NCBI GenBank assembly: GCA_017483985.1
Contig: JAFUUB010000126.1
Coordinates: 1 to 7,554, forward strand
Direction of reading: 5' to 3'
DNA: 7,554 bases
Source: Bacteroidales bacterium
Lineage (GTDB): Bacteria > Bacteroidota > Bacteroidia > Bacteroidales > UBA932
Shown here: positions 1 to 7,433 of the stretch, piece after piece
How the letters are laid out: each line of letters begins with the position of its first letter
Position numbering within the stretch: position 1 is the first letter of the stretch
Translations under genes and position numbers: made by a program
Notes under the pieces: model-generated
Databases searched by the model: none
The model's input: only the letters and a program-made list of their open reading frames with translations
Told to the model about the DNA's origin: nothing

Positions 1-2
1 CC

Positions 3-1535
3 ATCGATTGGGAGACCGGCGACGGCATCGTCATCGCGAGCACCCAGGCCACGGTGACCAGCAACGAGGGCGAGCATGTGGCCCGATACCAGGTCGCCAC
101 CGTCACGCAGACCGGCACCTCCACCGACGTCGTCAGCAAGGGACAACTCGAACTGGCCGACGCCAACGGCTTCGAATGGCCGGACGAGGACCCCGCGGGC
201 GGGTACACCTTCTATGCCGCCTACCCCTCGACGCTCGGTCTCGGAACGGACGGCACCGTGACGGCCTCGATCGCCACCCCGACGCTGGGGACGGCCGTTG
301 ACAAGACCGTCTACCTCGACGCCGACGGCAAGGTGTCCTACACCGAGACGGCGACCTCCTACACCTACAAAGCCTACCCGGCGGACAAGTCGCAGTTCGT
401 CCTGACCGCCCACACGCACGTGGCGGCATCCGGCAGCGGCGTCACCCTCGGCTTCGACCCCGCCTTCACCGCCATCGAGTTCAACGTCACCAGCGCCGAC
501 GACGACTTCACCCTCACCAAGGCCGAACTCATCGCCTCCGGCAGCGACTACCTCACGGGACAGTTCACCATGACCGCGGGGAGCCTGGCCACGGCCGCCG
601 TTGCCGCCGACTCCAAGAAGACGGAAAACCAGACCGTCGCCGTGACACTCGACAACGCCATCACCCAGACCCAGGGCGTCACCTTCACCCTCTTCACCCT
701 CCCGGTGACGAACCAGAGTGCCTATCAACTCCGCCTCACCACCGGCGACGGACAGACCGCCACCCTCACCCTCAACAAAGCGGGCGAGGCCTACCCCTTC
801 CAGGCCGGGGAGAAGTACCGCATCAACCTTCTCAAACTCGGAGGGCAGTGGAAATACAAGATTGAACTGGCCCCTGACGCACTTCCTTGGGATTTGATCG
901 GAGAGGGCGAAGAAATCGAGACGACCTTCACCGAGCAGGTGGCAGCCGACAAATTCGTCATCAAGTATTCGAAACAGTCCAACATCAACACCCGCGACGG
1001 CTACACGGCCATCGACTGGAGCAATTCGGGCAGCTGGTATGACGATAACGATTATCAGGATGCGGACGGAAACCCCGATCCGTCCAGCCAATCCCGCTAT
1101 TACCAGGTCCGGACCCTGGACCCCGGTTACGGGAAAGAATTTTTCGAAGTCACATTCCGGCCTCGGGCCCCGATGGGCGGCTACTGGTTCCTGACCGTGG
1201 TCCCGGTCGGCAAGGACGCGGACGGCAACCTCGACACCGTGGATATGTTCGATGTCGTGGTCTGGGATGAAGAGGAGGAATGGGACCCCGCCTACAAAGG
1301 GTCCCCCGACCTTTCCGGACAAATCATGTCCCAGCCGGTCACCCTGCATGTGTCCCTGAAAGAAAGCCTGCGCAACGACCCGTCTTTCCGCAGTTCGCAG
1401 CATGCCCTCATCATCAAGGCGACGTTCAGTCCTACTCCGAACTCCGATGCGGGCACCAGCGCCGACTCCGAAATCCAGGATGCCCACAAAGACGGCACCT
1501 TCTCTTGGTGGAAATTCGTATTTGATATCCAATAA
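3..1535 (+). CDS. Fimbrillin family protein (Mfa-like), 5' partial
   Basis: The reading frame is open from base 3 to the stop at 1533-1535, giving 510 residues without the true N-terminus, so the signal peptide cannot be seen. The first ~280 residues look like a Mfa_like_1/fimbrillin domain: an opening W-x-x-GD-x-I pattern (residues 3-9), the FYAAYPS motif at 70-76 that is common in these proteins, and a closing AGEKYRINL strand followed by a PW motif at about 295. Such proteins are exported pilus subunits or surface adhesins of Bacteroidales. The C-terminal ~210 residues form a second domain with an APMGGYWFLTVVPVG segment and a DSEIQDAHKDGTFSWWKF ending. I recall similar tails in other Bacteroidales fimbrillins but cannot name the family. 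D411-T412-V413 fits the Bacteroidetes O-glycosylation pattern D-S/T-A/I/L/V/M/T. GC falls from about 65-70% to about 53% near base 843, at the domain boundary. The stop lies 10 bp before the next gene, which suggests one operon. Whether it is a stalk, anchor or tip subunit is undecided. Confidence 0.8.
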   Translation: MDWETGDGIVIASTQATVTSNEGEHVARYQVATVTQTGTSTDVVSKGQLELADANGFEWPDEDPAGGYTFYAAYPSTLGLGTDGTVTASIATPTLGTAVDKTVYLDADGKVSYTETATSYTYKAYPADKSQFVLTAHTHVAASGSGVTLGFDPAFTAIEFNVTSADDDFTLTKAELIASGSDYLTGQFTMTAGSLATAAVAADSKKTENQTVAVTLDNAITQTQGVTFTLFTLPVTNQSAYQLRLTTGDGQTATLTLNKAGEAYPFQAGEKYRINLLKLGGQWKYKIELAPDALPWDLIGEGEEIETTFTEQVAADKFVIKYSKQSNINTRDGYTAIDWSNSGSWYDDNDYQDADGNPDPSSQSRYYQVRTLDPGYGKEFFEVTFRPRAPMGGYWFLTVVPVGKDADGNLDTVDMFDVVVWDEEEEWDPAYKGSPDLSGQIMSQPVTLHVSLKESLRNDPSFRSSQHALIIKATFSPTPNSDAGTSADSEIQDAHKDGTFSWWKFVFDIQ

Positions 1536-1540
1536 GCAAG

Positions 1541-1552
1541 TGATTATGAAAA
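1541..1552 (+). repeat. Start-site repeat TGATTATGAAAA, copy 1
   Basis: This 12-base sequence spans the start codon of the 877-residue lipoprotein gene and recurs exactly at 4291-4302 over the start of the third gene. Both copies have an in-frame alternative start (GTG here, ATG in copy 2) two codons upstream of the ATG that begins a normal signal peptide. No Shine-Dalgarno sequence is evident, which is usual in Bacteroidetes. It may reflect shared ancestry of the gene starts, or only the common pattern of an A-rich beginning of lipoprotein genes. Confidence 0.5.
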
Positions 1553-4179
1553 AGATACTGTTCTTTATTTCAGCGGCAAGCTTGGCCCTCTCCTCCTGCA
1601 CCCGTGAGGTCTGGCAAGAGGTCCCCGTAGCAGACGGTGACGGCAACACCCTCCGGCTCGGTGTCCGCTGCCTGACCCGCGATGCGGTCAAATCCGCCAC
1701 AGAGACGGGCCTGGACCAATACAACGAGAACTCCGTCTATCACATCGACTGGTTTATCTATAACGAGAACAGCGAGAGTGCGGAGGCTGTGTCCCACGCC
1801 CGCATCACCTACACCGGCGAGGAAAACGGTTTCATCGTTCCGGTTGATGAAACGACCGCCCGGGAATATCTTGAGCCCATCAGCCTTGATGACCTGGTGG
1901 ATGAAGGAAAACTGGCGGCAGGCGGCAAAGGATATGTCTTTGTCATTGCCAATCTTCCGGATCCGTATACCCACGGAGAGGATGGCATCACCGCTGATGG
2001 CGGGACTTTCGCGACCAGCATGGCGGACCTCAAGGCACTGGCCGTCGATGCTTCCTTCGTCACGACTCCGACCGACGGAAACTTCAACATCAACGGCTAT
2101 GTCAATACGGACAATCACTTTGTCATGGTATCTTCCGCGGCGGAGGAGTTCACGCTTCAGGAGAAGACCCCGTCACAGGTCATCGCCCCGCTCAAACGGA
2201 TTGCGTCCAAGATCCAACTGAAAGTCAACATCATCGATGAGGTGGTGGAGACAAACACGACGACGGGAAAGAAGATCAAGCGTTGGGAATCCAAACCGGA
2301 GAAAGTCCAGATCTACATGTTGAACACCATCCGCCATGCCACCCTCGACGGACAGGTCCGCAGCTATGAGGATGCCGATGCCGAGACGGACTCCAAGACC
2401 GGATGGTTCTTCAACTCCCCCCGCTATGCGCTGAATGCCACATTCGATGACAACGGAAAAGTAACTGCACAAGGGACCAGTGCCGGGACGGTCTTCAGTA
2501 CCGGCGAATACAGTCTGGTCGGAACCCCGTTCCAGAAAGGCATGAGCTCCTATGAGAGAAGCCGGATGAAGGATGAGGAAGGCAACGAGCTTTGGTATGC
2601 GCTGGACGGGGATGGCAAGAAAATCGTCCTGACTGACGAAAACGGCGAACAATACTGGCAGACGACAACCGAGGATACCGGCGACGAAAATCAGGCCTGG
2701 GAGTGGACCAATGTGGTCAAACCCGCGGATCTCACCCCGGTGAAGAGCGTCCCGTTCTATTCTTATCCGCTTACCTGGAACACGGCCGATGCCCACGCTC
2801 CGTTTATCAAGATCATCCTCCCGTGGCAGGGCTATGCCATTGCAGATGACGGTGTGACCGAGACTCCGGACGCAAAGGAGACCGAGTTCTATTACAAGCT
2901 CACCCTCCCCAACTTCCAGTACGGCGGATCGGATTCCGGTTACGAACTCCGCGGCAACTACTGCTATAACATCTCCCTCGACCTCTCCGTCCTCGGCAGC
3001 GGCGCCGATGATGTGCCGGTCGACGTATTCGGCAACTACTACGTCGTGGACTGGAGCAAGGATCCCGCCGGCATGGGAGGGGACCTCGACTCTGGACGCT
3101 ACCTCGAAGTCCCGCAGGACTCCTACTCGATGTACGGCAACGAGCTCGAGATTTCCCTCAAATCCAGCCACGAAATCACCTTCGAGAGCGTGACGACCAG
3201 CTATCCGGTCTATAACACTTCTTCCTCGGATCCGGGTGAACTGAAAACATGGAGCTCCGACAATACAACCAGCGATACCGGTTATGACTTCATCCTCACC
3301 GCAACCGACCGCAATACCGTGAAACTCTATCACGTACCGGAAACGAATCTGAGCGAACTGAAGCCGAAAGACGTCGCCCCGATTACTTATACCTTCTATA
3401 TCAAGCAGGTCGGCACGACGGGAGACGAACTGAAGAGCCAGTTGATCACAGTGACGCAGTATCCACAGTTATATATCAAAACTGAAACATCTAATAAGTA
3501 TATTTATATCAACGGGACTTCCAATAGGTTTACAAATAACAACTATAAGACGGTTTACGAGACAGGCTTCAGTAGTTCGGACTATCGGCTTGGAACAATC
3601 CGTAGTTATAATTACAGTGTACCTGATAATAATAATGAAAATATTTACACTGTTTGTGTGACCGTTTTGGACAATGAGAATTGGACAATCGGTGATCCGA
3701 GAGTTAAAACGGGTGTCGAATATAGCAATCTGAAAGGAACTTATACTTCTGGAGAGTCTTTGAAGAATTATAAGAAGGTCAATCAGACTTCGTCAGGATT
3801 CATTGCTCCGGTATTAAAGATTGCTTCATCCTTTGGCGCCAGTTTCTCGGATAACAGCGGAAGCGGAAGAATATCTTATGATTACGCAAACAGGAGATGT
3901 GCCGCTTATCAAGAGAACGGATATCCGGCAGGACGTTGGAGGATTCCAACGGATGCCGAAATTCGGTTTATTATTCAATTATCTGATTTAAGCCTTATCC
4001 CATCGCTATTTAAAGGAAATTATTGGGCAGGAAGCGGTAAACCCATTAGTGATTCCGGAGAATATATCGAAAACCCGGGACAAAATTATAGTGTCAGATG
4101 TGTGTATGACTCCTGGTATTGGGGGGATGCTCCTATTGATTCTTATAAGGAGGCGTGGAGTTCATGGCAATCAGAATAA
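1546..4179 (+). CDS. Mfa/FimA-type fimbrial lipoprotein, candidate tip adhesin with FISUMP-like C-terminus
   Basis: The gene encodes 877 residues. The ATG at 1546 is chosen because it directly begins a signal peptide with a clean lipobox, L15-S16-S17-C18; the open frame continues upstream only as overlap with gene 1. Residues ~35-500 resemble Bacteroidales type V pilin proteins: VYHIDWFIYN (64-73), YVFVIANLPDP (130-140), APLKRIASKIQLKV (214-227), FYSYPLTW (404-411) and NYCYNISLDLSVLGSG (471-486) followed by YYVVDWSK. Residues ~518-640 look like an Ig/BACON-like beta domain ending ITVTQYP. Residues ~640-877 form a distinct module with RRCAAYQENGYPAGRWRIPTD (783-803), YWAGSG (826-831) and SVRCVYDSWYW (849-859), recalling FISUMP-type modules on Bacteroidales tip proteins. 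C784 and C852 could form a disulfide. The DNA for this last module is far more AT-rich than the rest. Likely role: lipoprotein-exported accessory or tip subunit of a type V pilus. The ligand is unknown. Confidence 0.82.
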   Translation: MKKILFFISAASLALSSCTREVWQEVPVADGDGNTLRLGVRCLTRDAVKSATETGLDQYNENSVYHIDWFIYNENSESAEAVSHARITYTGEENGFIVPVDETTAREYLEPISLDDLVDEGKLAAGGKGYVFVIANLPDPYTHGEDGITADGGTFATSMADLKALAVDASFVTTPTDGNFNINGYVNTDNHFVMVSSAAEEFTLQEKTPSQVIAPLKRIASKIQLKVNIIDEVVETNTTTGKKIKRWESKPEKVQIYMLNTIRHATLDGQVRSYEDADAETDSKTGWFFNSPRYALNATFDDNGKVTAQGTSAGTVFSTGEYSLVGTPFQKGMSSYERSRMKDEEGNELWYALDGDGKKIVLTDENGEQYWQTTTEDTGDENQAWEWTNVVKPADLTPVKSVPFYSYPLTWNTADAHAPFIKIILPWQGYAIADDGVTETPDAKETEFYYKLTLPNFQYGGSDSGYELRGNYCYNISLDLSVLGSGADDVPVDVFGNYYVVDWSKDPAGMGGDLDSGRYLEVPQDSYSMYGNELEISLKSSHEITFESVTTSYPVYNTSSSDPGELKTWSSDNTTSDTGYDFILTATDRNTVKLYHVPETNLSELKPKDVAPITYTFYIKQVGTTGDELKSQLITVTQYPQLYIKTETSNKYIYINGTSNRFTNNNYKTVYETGFSSSDYRLGTIRSYNYSVPDNNNENIYTVCVTVLDNENWTIGDPRVKTGVEYSNLKGTYTSGESLKNYKKVNQTSSGFIAPVLKIASSFGASFSDNSGSGRISYDYANRRCAAYQENGYPAGRWRIPTDAEIRFIIQLSDLSLIPSLFKGNYWAGSGKPISDSGEYIENPGQNYSVRCVYDSWYWGDAPIDSYKEAWSSWQSE
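3465..4179 (+). other. AT-rich segment encoding the C-terminal module of the 877-residue fimbrial protein
   Basis: Counting 60-base lines gives about 60% GC at 3001-3060, 52% at 3301-3420, 43% at 3421-3480, 28% at 3481-3540, 27% at 3601-3660, 28% at 3961-4020 and 42% at 4081-4140. The drop falls immediately after the ITVTQYP strand that closes the preceding beta domain (around residue 640). Codon use changes with it, from C-ending codons to AT-rich ones. The reading frame stays intact throughout. This is consistent with acquisition or replacement of the C-terminal module by recombination. Relaxed selection on this part of the gene is an alternative. Confidence 0.75.
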
Positions 4180-4195
4180 GTAGTTTTATGAAGTT

Positions 4196-4279
4196 ATGAA
4201 AAAGACATTCTATATATTGGCCTTGATCGGGGCGGTGGCGTGCAGCCAGAACATGGATTGGATTCATGGACTAATTTAA
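4196..4279 (+). pseudogene. Orphan lipoprotein signal peptide, probable truncated fimbrillin-gene remnant
   Basis: An ATG at 4196, 16 bases after the preceding stop, opens a 27-codon frame ending at TAA 4277-4279. Its product starts MKKTFYILALIGAVACSQ, a normal lipoprotein signal peptide with the cysteine at residue 16. Only 11 more residues (QNMDWIHGLI after C-S) follow. It resembles the start of the next protein (MKRIFYILAAALVAGACAK), including the FYILA core. The simplest reading is the surviving 5' end of a deleted fimbrillin-like gene, or a scar of recombination between paralogous tip genes. A genuine 12-residue mature lipopeptide is possible but less likely. Confidence 0.5.
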
Positions 4280-4290
4280 CGGGAACGAAA

Positions 4291-4302
4291 TGATTATGAA
4301 AA
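4291..4302 (+). repeat. Start-site repeat TGATTATGAAAA, copy 2
   Basis: This is an exact match to 1541-1552, placed identically over the start of the third fimbrial gene. Here two in-frame ATG codons occur, at 4290 and 4296. The second is preferred because it gives the same signal-peptide start (M-K-R/K) as the neighbouring lipoproteins. Confidence 0.5.
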
Positions 4303-7300
4303 GAATCTTTTACATACTGGCGGCCGCCCTCGTAGCCGGGGCCTGCGCCAAGACTTTGGAACTGCCCTTCGACCCCGACATGGACGGGACGGAGGAAGGT
4401 CCGAAGGTCACCCTGACCTTCTCGGTTCCTGTCGATCCCCAGACCAAGGGTGCCATGGCCAAGGATCCGGTCCTGGACGGGGACATGTATATTGCCGTCT
4501 TCAACAAGAACCAGGTCCTCAAGGAGTTCGTCAAGGCCGAACTGGAAGGAGCGGCGCCGACCCAGAACGGAGAGGAGTATAAGGCTACATTCACGGCGGA
4601 ACTCACCATGTCCACCGGATGGCGTGCCCTCCACATCATCGCCAACTGTCCGGTCAGCGAGCCCACGGTCCGAGTCGGCGAGGCCGCTGTCCTCAACTCC
4701 TTCATCACGGAGAACGGCGAAGCGGCTTACTGGCAGCGGTATGAACTGGACAACATCGACGGCTATAAATATGCGGGCGACAAGTTGGGCAGCCATTCCT
4801 GGTTCACCGGAGGCGAAAGCTCCTTCACCTATTCCGGGACGGAAGGAAACTATTCCTATACCTACACTTCCAGCGGTAACACGATCACCGTGAACCCGGG
4901 AGATTATATCAAGGTCAGCGGTGAAAAGATCCTCACCGGTGAGGGCTATTTCGCTTCTCAGGACATCCAGGACAAGCTTGCGCTGGTACCGCTCGTGCGG
5001 AACTTCGCCCGGGTCCTTGTGGCGAAACAGGAAGGCAGCAATTTCATCCCGAAGGTCTTCACCCTCATCTACACGCCGACCGCCGGCTTCGTCGCCCCGA
5101 ACGACAATACCAAGAGCAGCAGCGTCGAGCTCTCCGACTATCGGGGCTTCGTGCCGAAATACTTCGCCGACGCGGTCCAGTCGAATGAACTCACCTACGA
5201 GTATGTCTACGACAAGGATGCCCCCACCCACTATTTCCCCGGCATGCCGGCCACAGCGACCATTACCAACACCGGCGGTGACGATGACTACCCGGCCTAC
5301 ACGGCGCAGGCATTGACAGGCAGCCGCACGGATGCATACATCAATGTCGAACGGACGGACGACGGCGACAACGCCGCCTACATGTACGAGCGCTCCTCCC
5401 ATCTTGGCGGACAGAGTGCCACCTGCATCCTGGTCGGCGGGGAATATACGGGAGCTTCTGACAAAGAGAAGGATGACCAGGGCCTTACCTGGTTCAAAAT
5501 CCAGCTGGCCGACGCTGACGGCAACTACTTCAACATCTATCGTGGCGTACAGTACAAGATCGAGATCGGCAAGATCGAGGCCGTCGGGTACGCGTCCCCG
5601 GGAGAAGCTTTCAAGAACGTGCCGCTCGGCGATGTGTCCAACTCCCCGGAAACGTCCAACCTGACCTCCATTTCCGACAACAAGGGCACCGTCCTTACCG
5701 TTTCTTACATTGACTATGTCGGCATGGAACAGGACGGATACACCAGTCCGGACAATGACGGAATCGGAGAATACAAGATTCTCCTCTACCGGCTCACCTA
5801 CACCGACAGTGAAGGCAATAAGACCTATCCCGGGAACAAGGTGGAACTGTCCGTCAGCCATCCCTCCAGCAATCATGCCGTCACCGTAGATGCTGATGCG
5901 ATCACGACCGGCTCCATGGATGGTCTGGATGGCGGGAAAATTCCGCTTCCTTCCGGCAAGACCATCCATATCGACGAGAACACGACCCAGGACTATATCC
6001 AGCCCGACCTTCCGGATCCGGATGGCGGATGGTGGTATGCCATTGTTCCTCTTGCGGCACAGGACGGGAATAAATACGCGAGTTTCCTGACGGTCAAAGG
6101 CCCTACCCTGGCCAACGAGAACAAGACCCTGGAGAGGAAGGTGTCCTACCGGGTCCTCGGGACGCAGGAACTCACGCTCTCGGTCAGCCCTCATCTCTCC
6201 AGCGAGGCTTCCGGCGTGGATGCCAAGCTGTGGATCAAGCTGCCTATCGACCTCGGTTATTCCATGTTCCCGCTCATCTTCAAGATCGAAGCCGAGCAGA
6301 ACAACCTGAACCCGAAGGCCTCCGAGAACAAGGACTCCGACGGAAAGACCATCAACCTCCCGGTAGAGACGGGCGCATCCTACTTCTCCGGCACCCCATC
6401 GTTCTACTTCCTCTATACGGTCAATTATTCCGACTACTACGATGCTTCCAACGGCAAGTATCTCGATGCCATTCCGCTCACCTTCACCACGACGAAGGAC
6501 TGGACGGCAGGCGGAGGCTCCAACGAGACATACATCTCCGTCACCGACAAGAACGGATATTTCTCCACGGATCCCGCCAAGGCGACAGTCCTGGTCGAAG
6601 TGGATGGCGGCAACGACTACCTGAAAGGCTCGACCACGACCCCGAGTGTCAAGTCAGCCACCACCTCAGCCAGCATCTCCGTGAAGGCCGGATCAAGTAC
6701 CCCTTGGACCGCCAGTGTGACCGCCAGCGACGGGTCTGCCGTTACCTTGGATAAGACCTCCGGCACCGGCTCCGCCACCCTCGACGTGACGTTCAGCGAG
6801 TACACCGGAGCGACCAACCGTACTTTCACCGTCACCCTCACTTCCACGGTATCCGGTATCTCCACCCAGACTGTGACCATCACCCAGGGCAAGCAACAGA
6901 AGACTCGGACGGTTACCGGTTCGCACACCTTCAATACGAACAGTACGACCTATAGCAGCACGACCTCTGCGACAACCCCCCAGACGAGTGACTACGTATC
7001 GTTGGTGTTTGGAAGCGACTTCAATGCGCTGGGCACCAATTATGTTCAAATGAATGATAACACAACATTCACTCTGTCCGCTTTGAATGATGCGACCATT
7101 ACTGCCGTCACGATCAATTACTCGGCTTACAATTATGGGCGGTCTAATGATAGTTCTGCAACCCCGGATACAGGGAGCGGATCTGTCTATGCCACAAGCA
7201 ATAATAGAACGACCGGAACCTGGACAGGCTCTTCTGCATCCATCGTATTCACTATGAGACAGTATAAAACGTATCTTCCGCGGATATCCTCCCTGAAAGT

Positions 7301-7325
7301 GACCTACTCCTATTCCGAAACCTAG
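4296..7325 (+). CDS. Large fimbrillin/DUF4906-like lipoprotein with BACON-like and C-terminal beta domains, candidate pilus tip adhesin
   Basis: The protein has 1009 residues from the ATG at 4296 (1011 from the ATG at 4290). Residues 1-16 are a lipoprotein signal peptide with C17 as probable acylation site; the lipobox LVAGAC is imperfect. Residues ~36-450 form a Mfa-like body: MYIAVFNKNQVLKEF (64-78), ALHIIANCPV (111-120), LVRNFARVLVAKQ (233-245), AYMYERSSH (361-369) and NIYRGVQYKIEIGKIEAVGY (413-432), a pattern I associate with Bacteroidales fimbrial proteins carrying DUF4906. Residues ~655-772 contain FPLIFKIEAEQNNLNP, LPVETGASYF and YTVNYSDYY, again DUF4906-like. Residues ~776-866 fit a BACON/Ig-like domain ending TVTITQGKQ. 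A Thr/Ser-rich linker (~867-900) leads to a C-terminal beta-rich domain (~900-1009) with TGTWTGSSASIVFTM and a closing SLKVTYSYSE strand, similar in style to carbohydrate-binding beta-sandwich modules, although I cannot assign a family. Likely role: cell-surface pilus tip or adhesin. It is the last gene before a hairpin terminator. Confidence 0.82.
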   Translation: MKRIFYILAAALVAGACAKTLELPFDPDMDGTEEGPKVTLTFSVPVDPQTKGAMAKDPVLDGDMYIAVFNKNQVLKEFVKAELEGAAPTQNGEEYKATFTAELTMSTGWRALHIIANCPVSEPTVRVGEAAVLNSFITENGEAAYWQRYELDNIDGYKYAGDKLGSHSWFTGGESSFTYSGTEGNYSYTYTSSGNTITVNPGDYIKVSGEKILTGEGYFASQDIQDKLALVPLVRNFARVLVAKQEGSNFIPKVFTLIYTPTAGFVAPNDNTKSSSVELSDYRGFVPKYFADAVQSNELTYEYVYDKDAPTHYFPGMPATATITNTGGDDDYPAYTAQALTGSRTDAYINVERTDDGDNAAYMYERSSHLGGQSATCILVGGEYTGASDKEKDDQGLTWFKIQLADADGNYFNIYRGVQYKIEIGKIEAVGYASPGEAFKNVPLGDVSNSPETSNLTSISDNKGTVLTVSYIDYVGMEQDGYTSPDNDGIGEYKILLYRLTYTDSEGNKTYPGNKVELSVSHPSSNHAVTVDADAITTGSMDGLDGGKIPLPSGKTIHIDENTTQDYIQPDLPDPDGGWWYAIVPLAAQDGNKYASFLTVKGPTLANENKTLERKVSYRVLGTQELTLSVSPHLSSEASGVDAKLWIKLPIDLGYSMFPLIFKIEAEQNNLNPKASENKDSDGKTINLPVETGASYFSGTPSFYFLYTVNYSDYYDASNGKYLDAIPLTFTTTKDWTAGGGSNETYISVTDKNGYFSTDPAKATVLVEVDGGNDYLKGSTTTPSVKSATTSASISVKAGSSTPWTASVTASDGSAVTLDKTSGTGSATLDVTFSEYTGATNRTFTVTLTSTVSGISTQTVTITQGKQQKTRTVTGSHTFNTNSTTYSSTTSATTPQTSDYVSLVFGSDFNALGTNYVQMNDNTTFTLSALNDATITAVTINYSAYNYGRSNDSSATPDTGSGSVYATSNNRTTGTWTGSSASIVFTMRQYKTYLPRISSLKVTYSYSET

Positions 7326-7355
7326 TGGGAATAATCCTATCACCCTCTCACATGC

Positions 7356-7389
7356 ACGCAGCCGACCCGCCTCCGCAGGTCGGCTGCGT
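7356..7389. terminator. Hairpin terminator between convergent genes
   Basis: A perfect 12-bp GC-rich inverted repeat, ACGCAGCCGACC at 7356-7367 and GGTCGGCTGCGT at 7378-7389, encloses a 10-base loop. It starts 30 bases after the stop of the last fimbrial gene and lies 44 bases beyond the stop of the - strand gene, so it could end transcription from both sides. Only a weak T-containing tract (TTGTCTACTTTC) follows on the + strand, and none on the - strand. Confidence 0.75.
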
Positions 7390-7433
7390 TGTCTACTTTC
7401 GCGTGCAGTGCAAGGATGTCGGCGTAGAGGCGG

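Noticed and set aside
8..429. Arg/Pro-rich open frames overlapping the start of gene 1 on both strands
   Set aside because: Their low-complexity arginine-rich products are typical out-of-frame readings of high-GC coding DNA.
1402..1545. Upstream extension of the second gene to an earlier in-frame ATG
   Set aside because: It would overlap gene 1 and bury the lipoprotein signal peptide 48 residues inside the protein. The ATG at 1546 gives a normal signal peptide.
2173..3333. Antisense open frame of 386 codons opposite the second fimbrial gene
   Set aside because: Same cause. It ends where the + strand gene becomes AT-rich, as expected for a composition artefact.
4121..4126. Run of six G near the 3' end of gene 2 as a phase-variation tract
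   Set aside because: The run is short, and the frame on both sides gives a plausible protein end. There is no evidence of slippage.
4181..4188. Possible Bacteroidetes -7 promoter element (TAGTTTTA) before the orphan signal peptide
   Set aside because: It lacks the final G of TAnnTTTG, and I could not place a convincing -33 element upstream. Too weak to annotate.
4194..6194. Long antisense open frame of 666 codons opposite the third fimbrial gene
   Set aside because: It is a by-product of high-GC, C-ending codon use on the + strand. The product has no recognisable domain or signal, while the + strand frame has clear lipoprotein and fimbrillin features.
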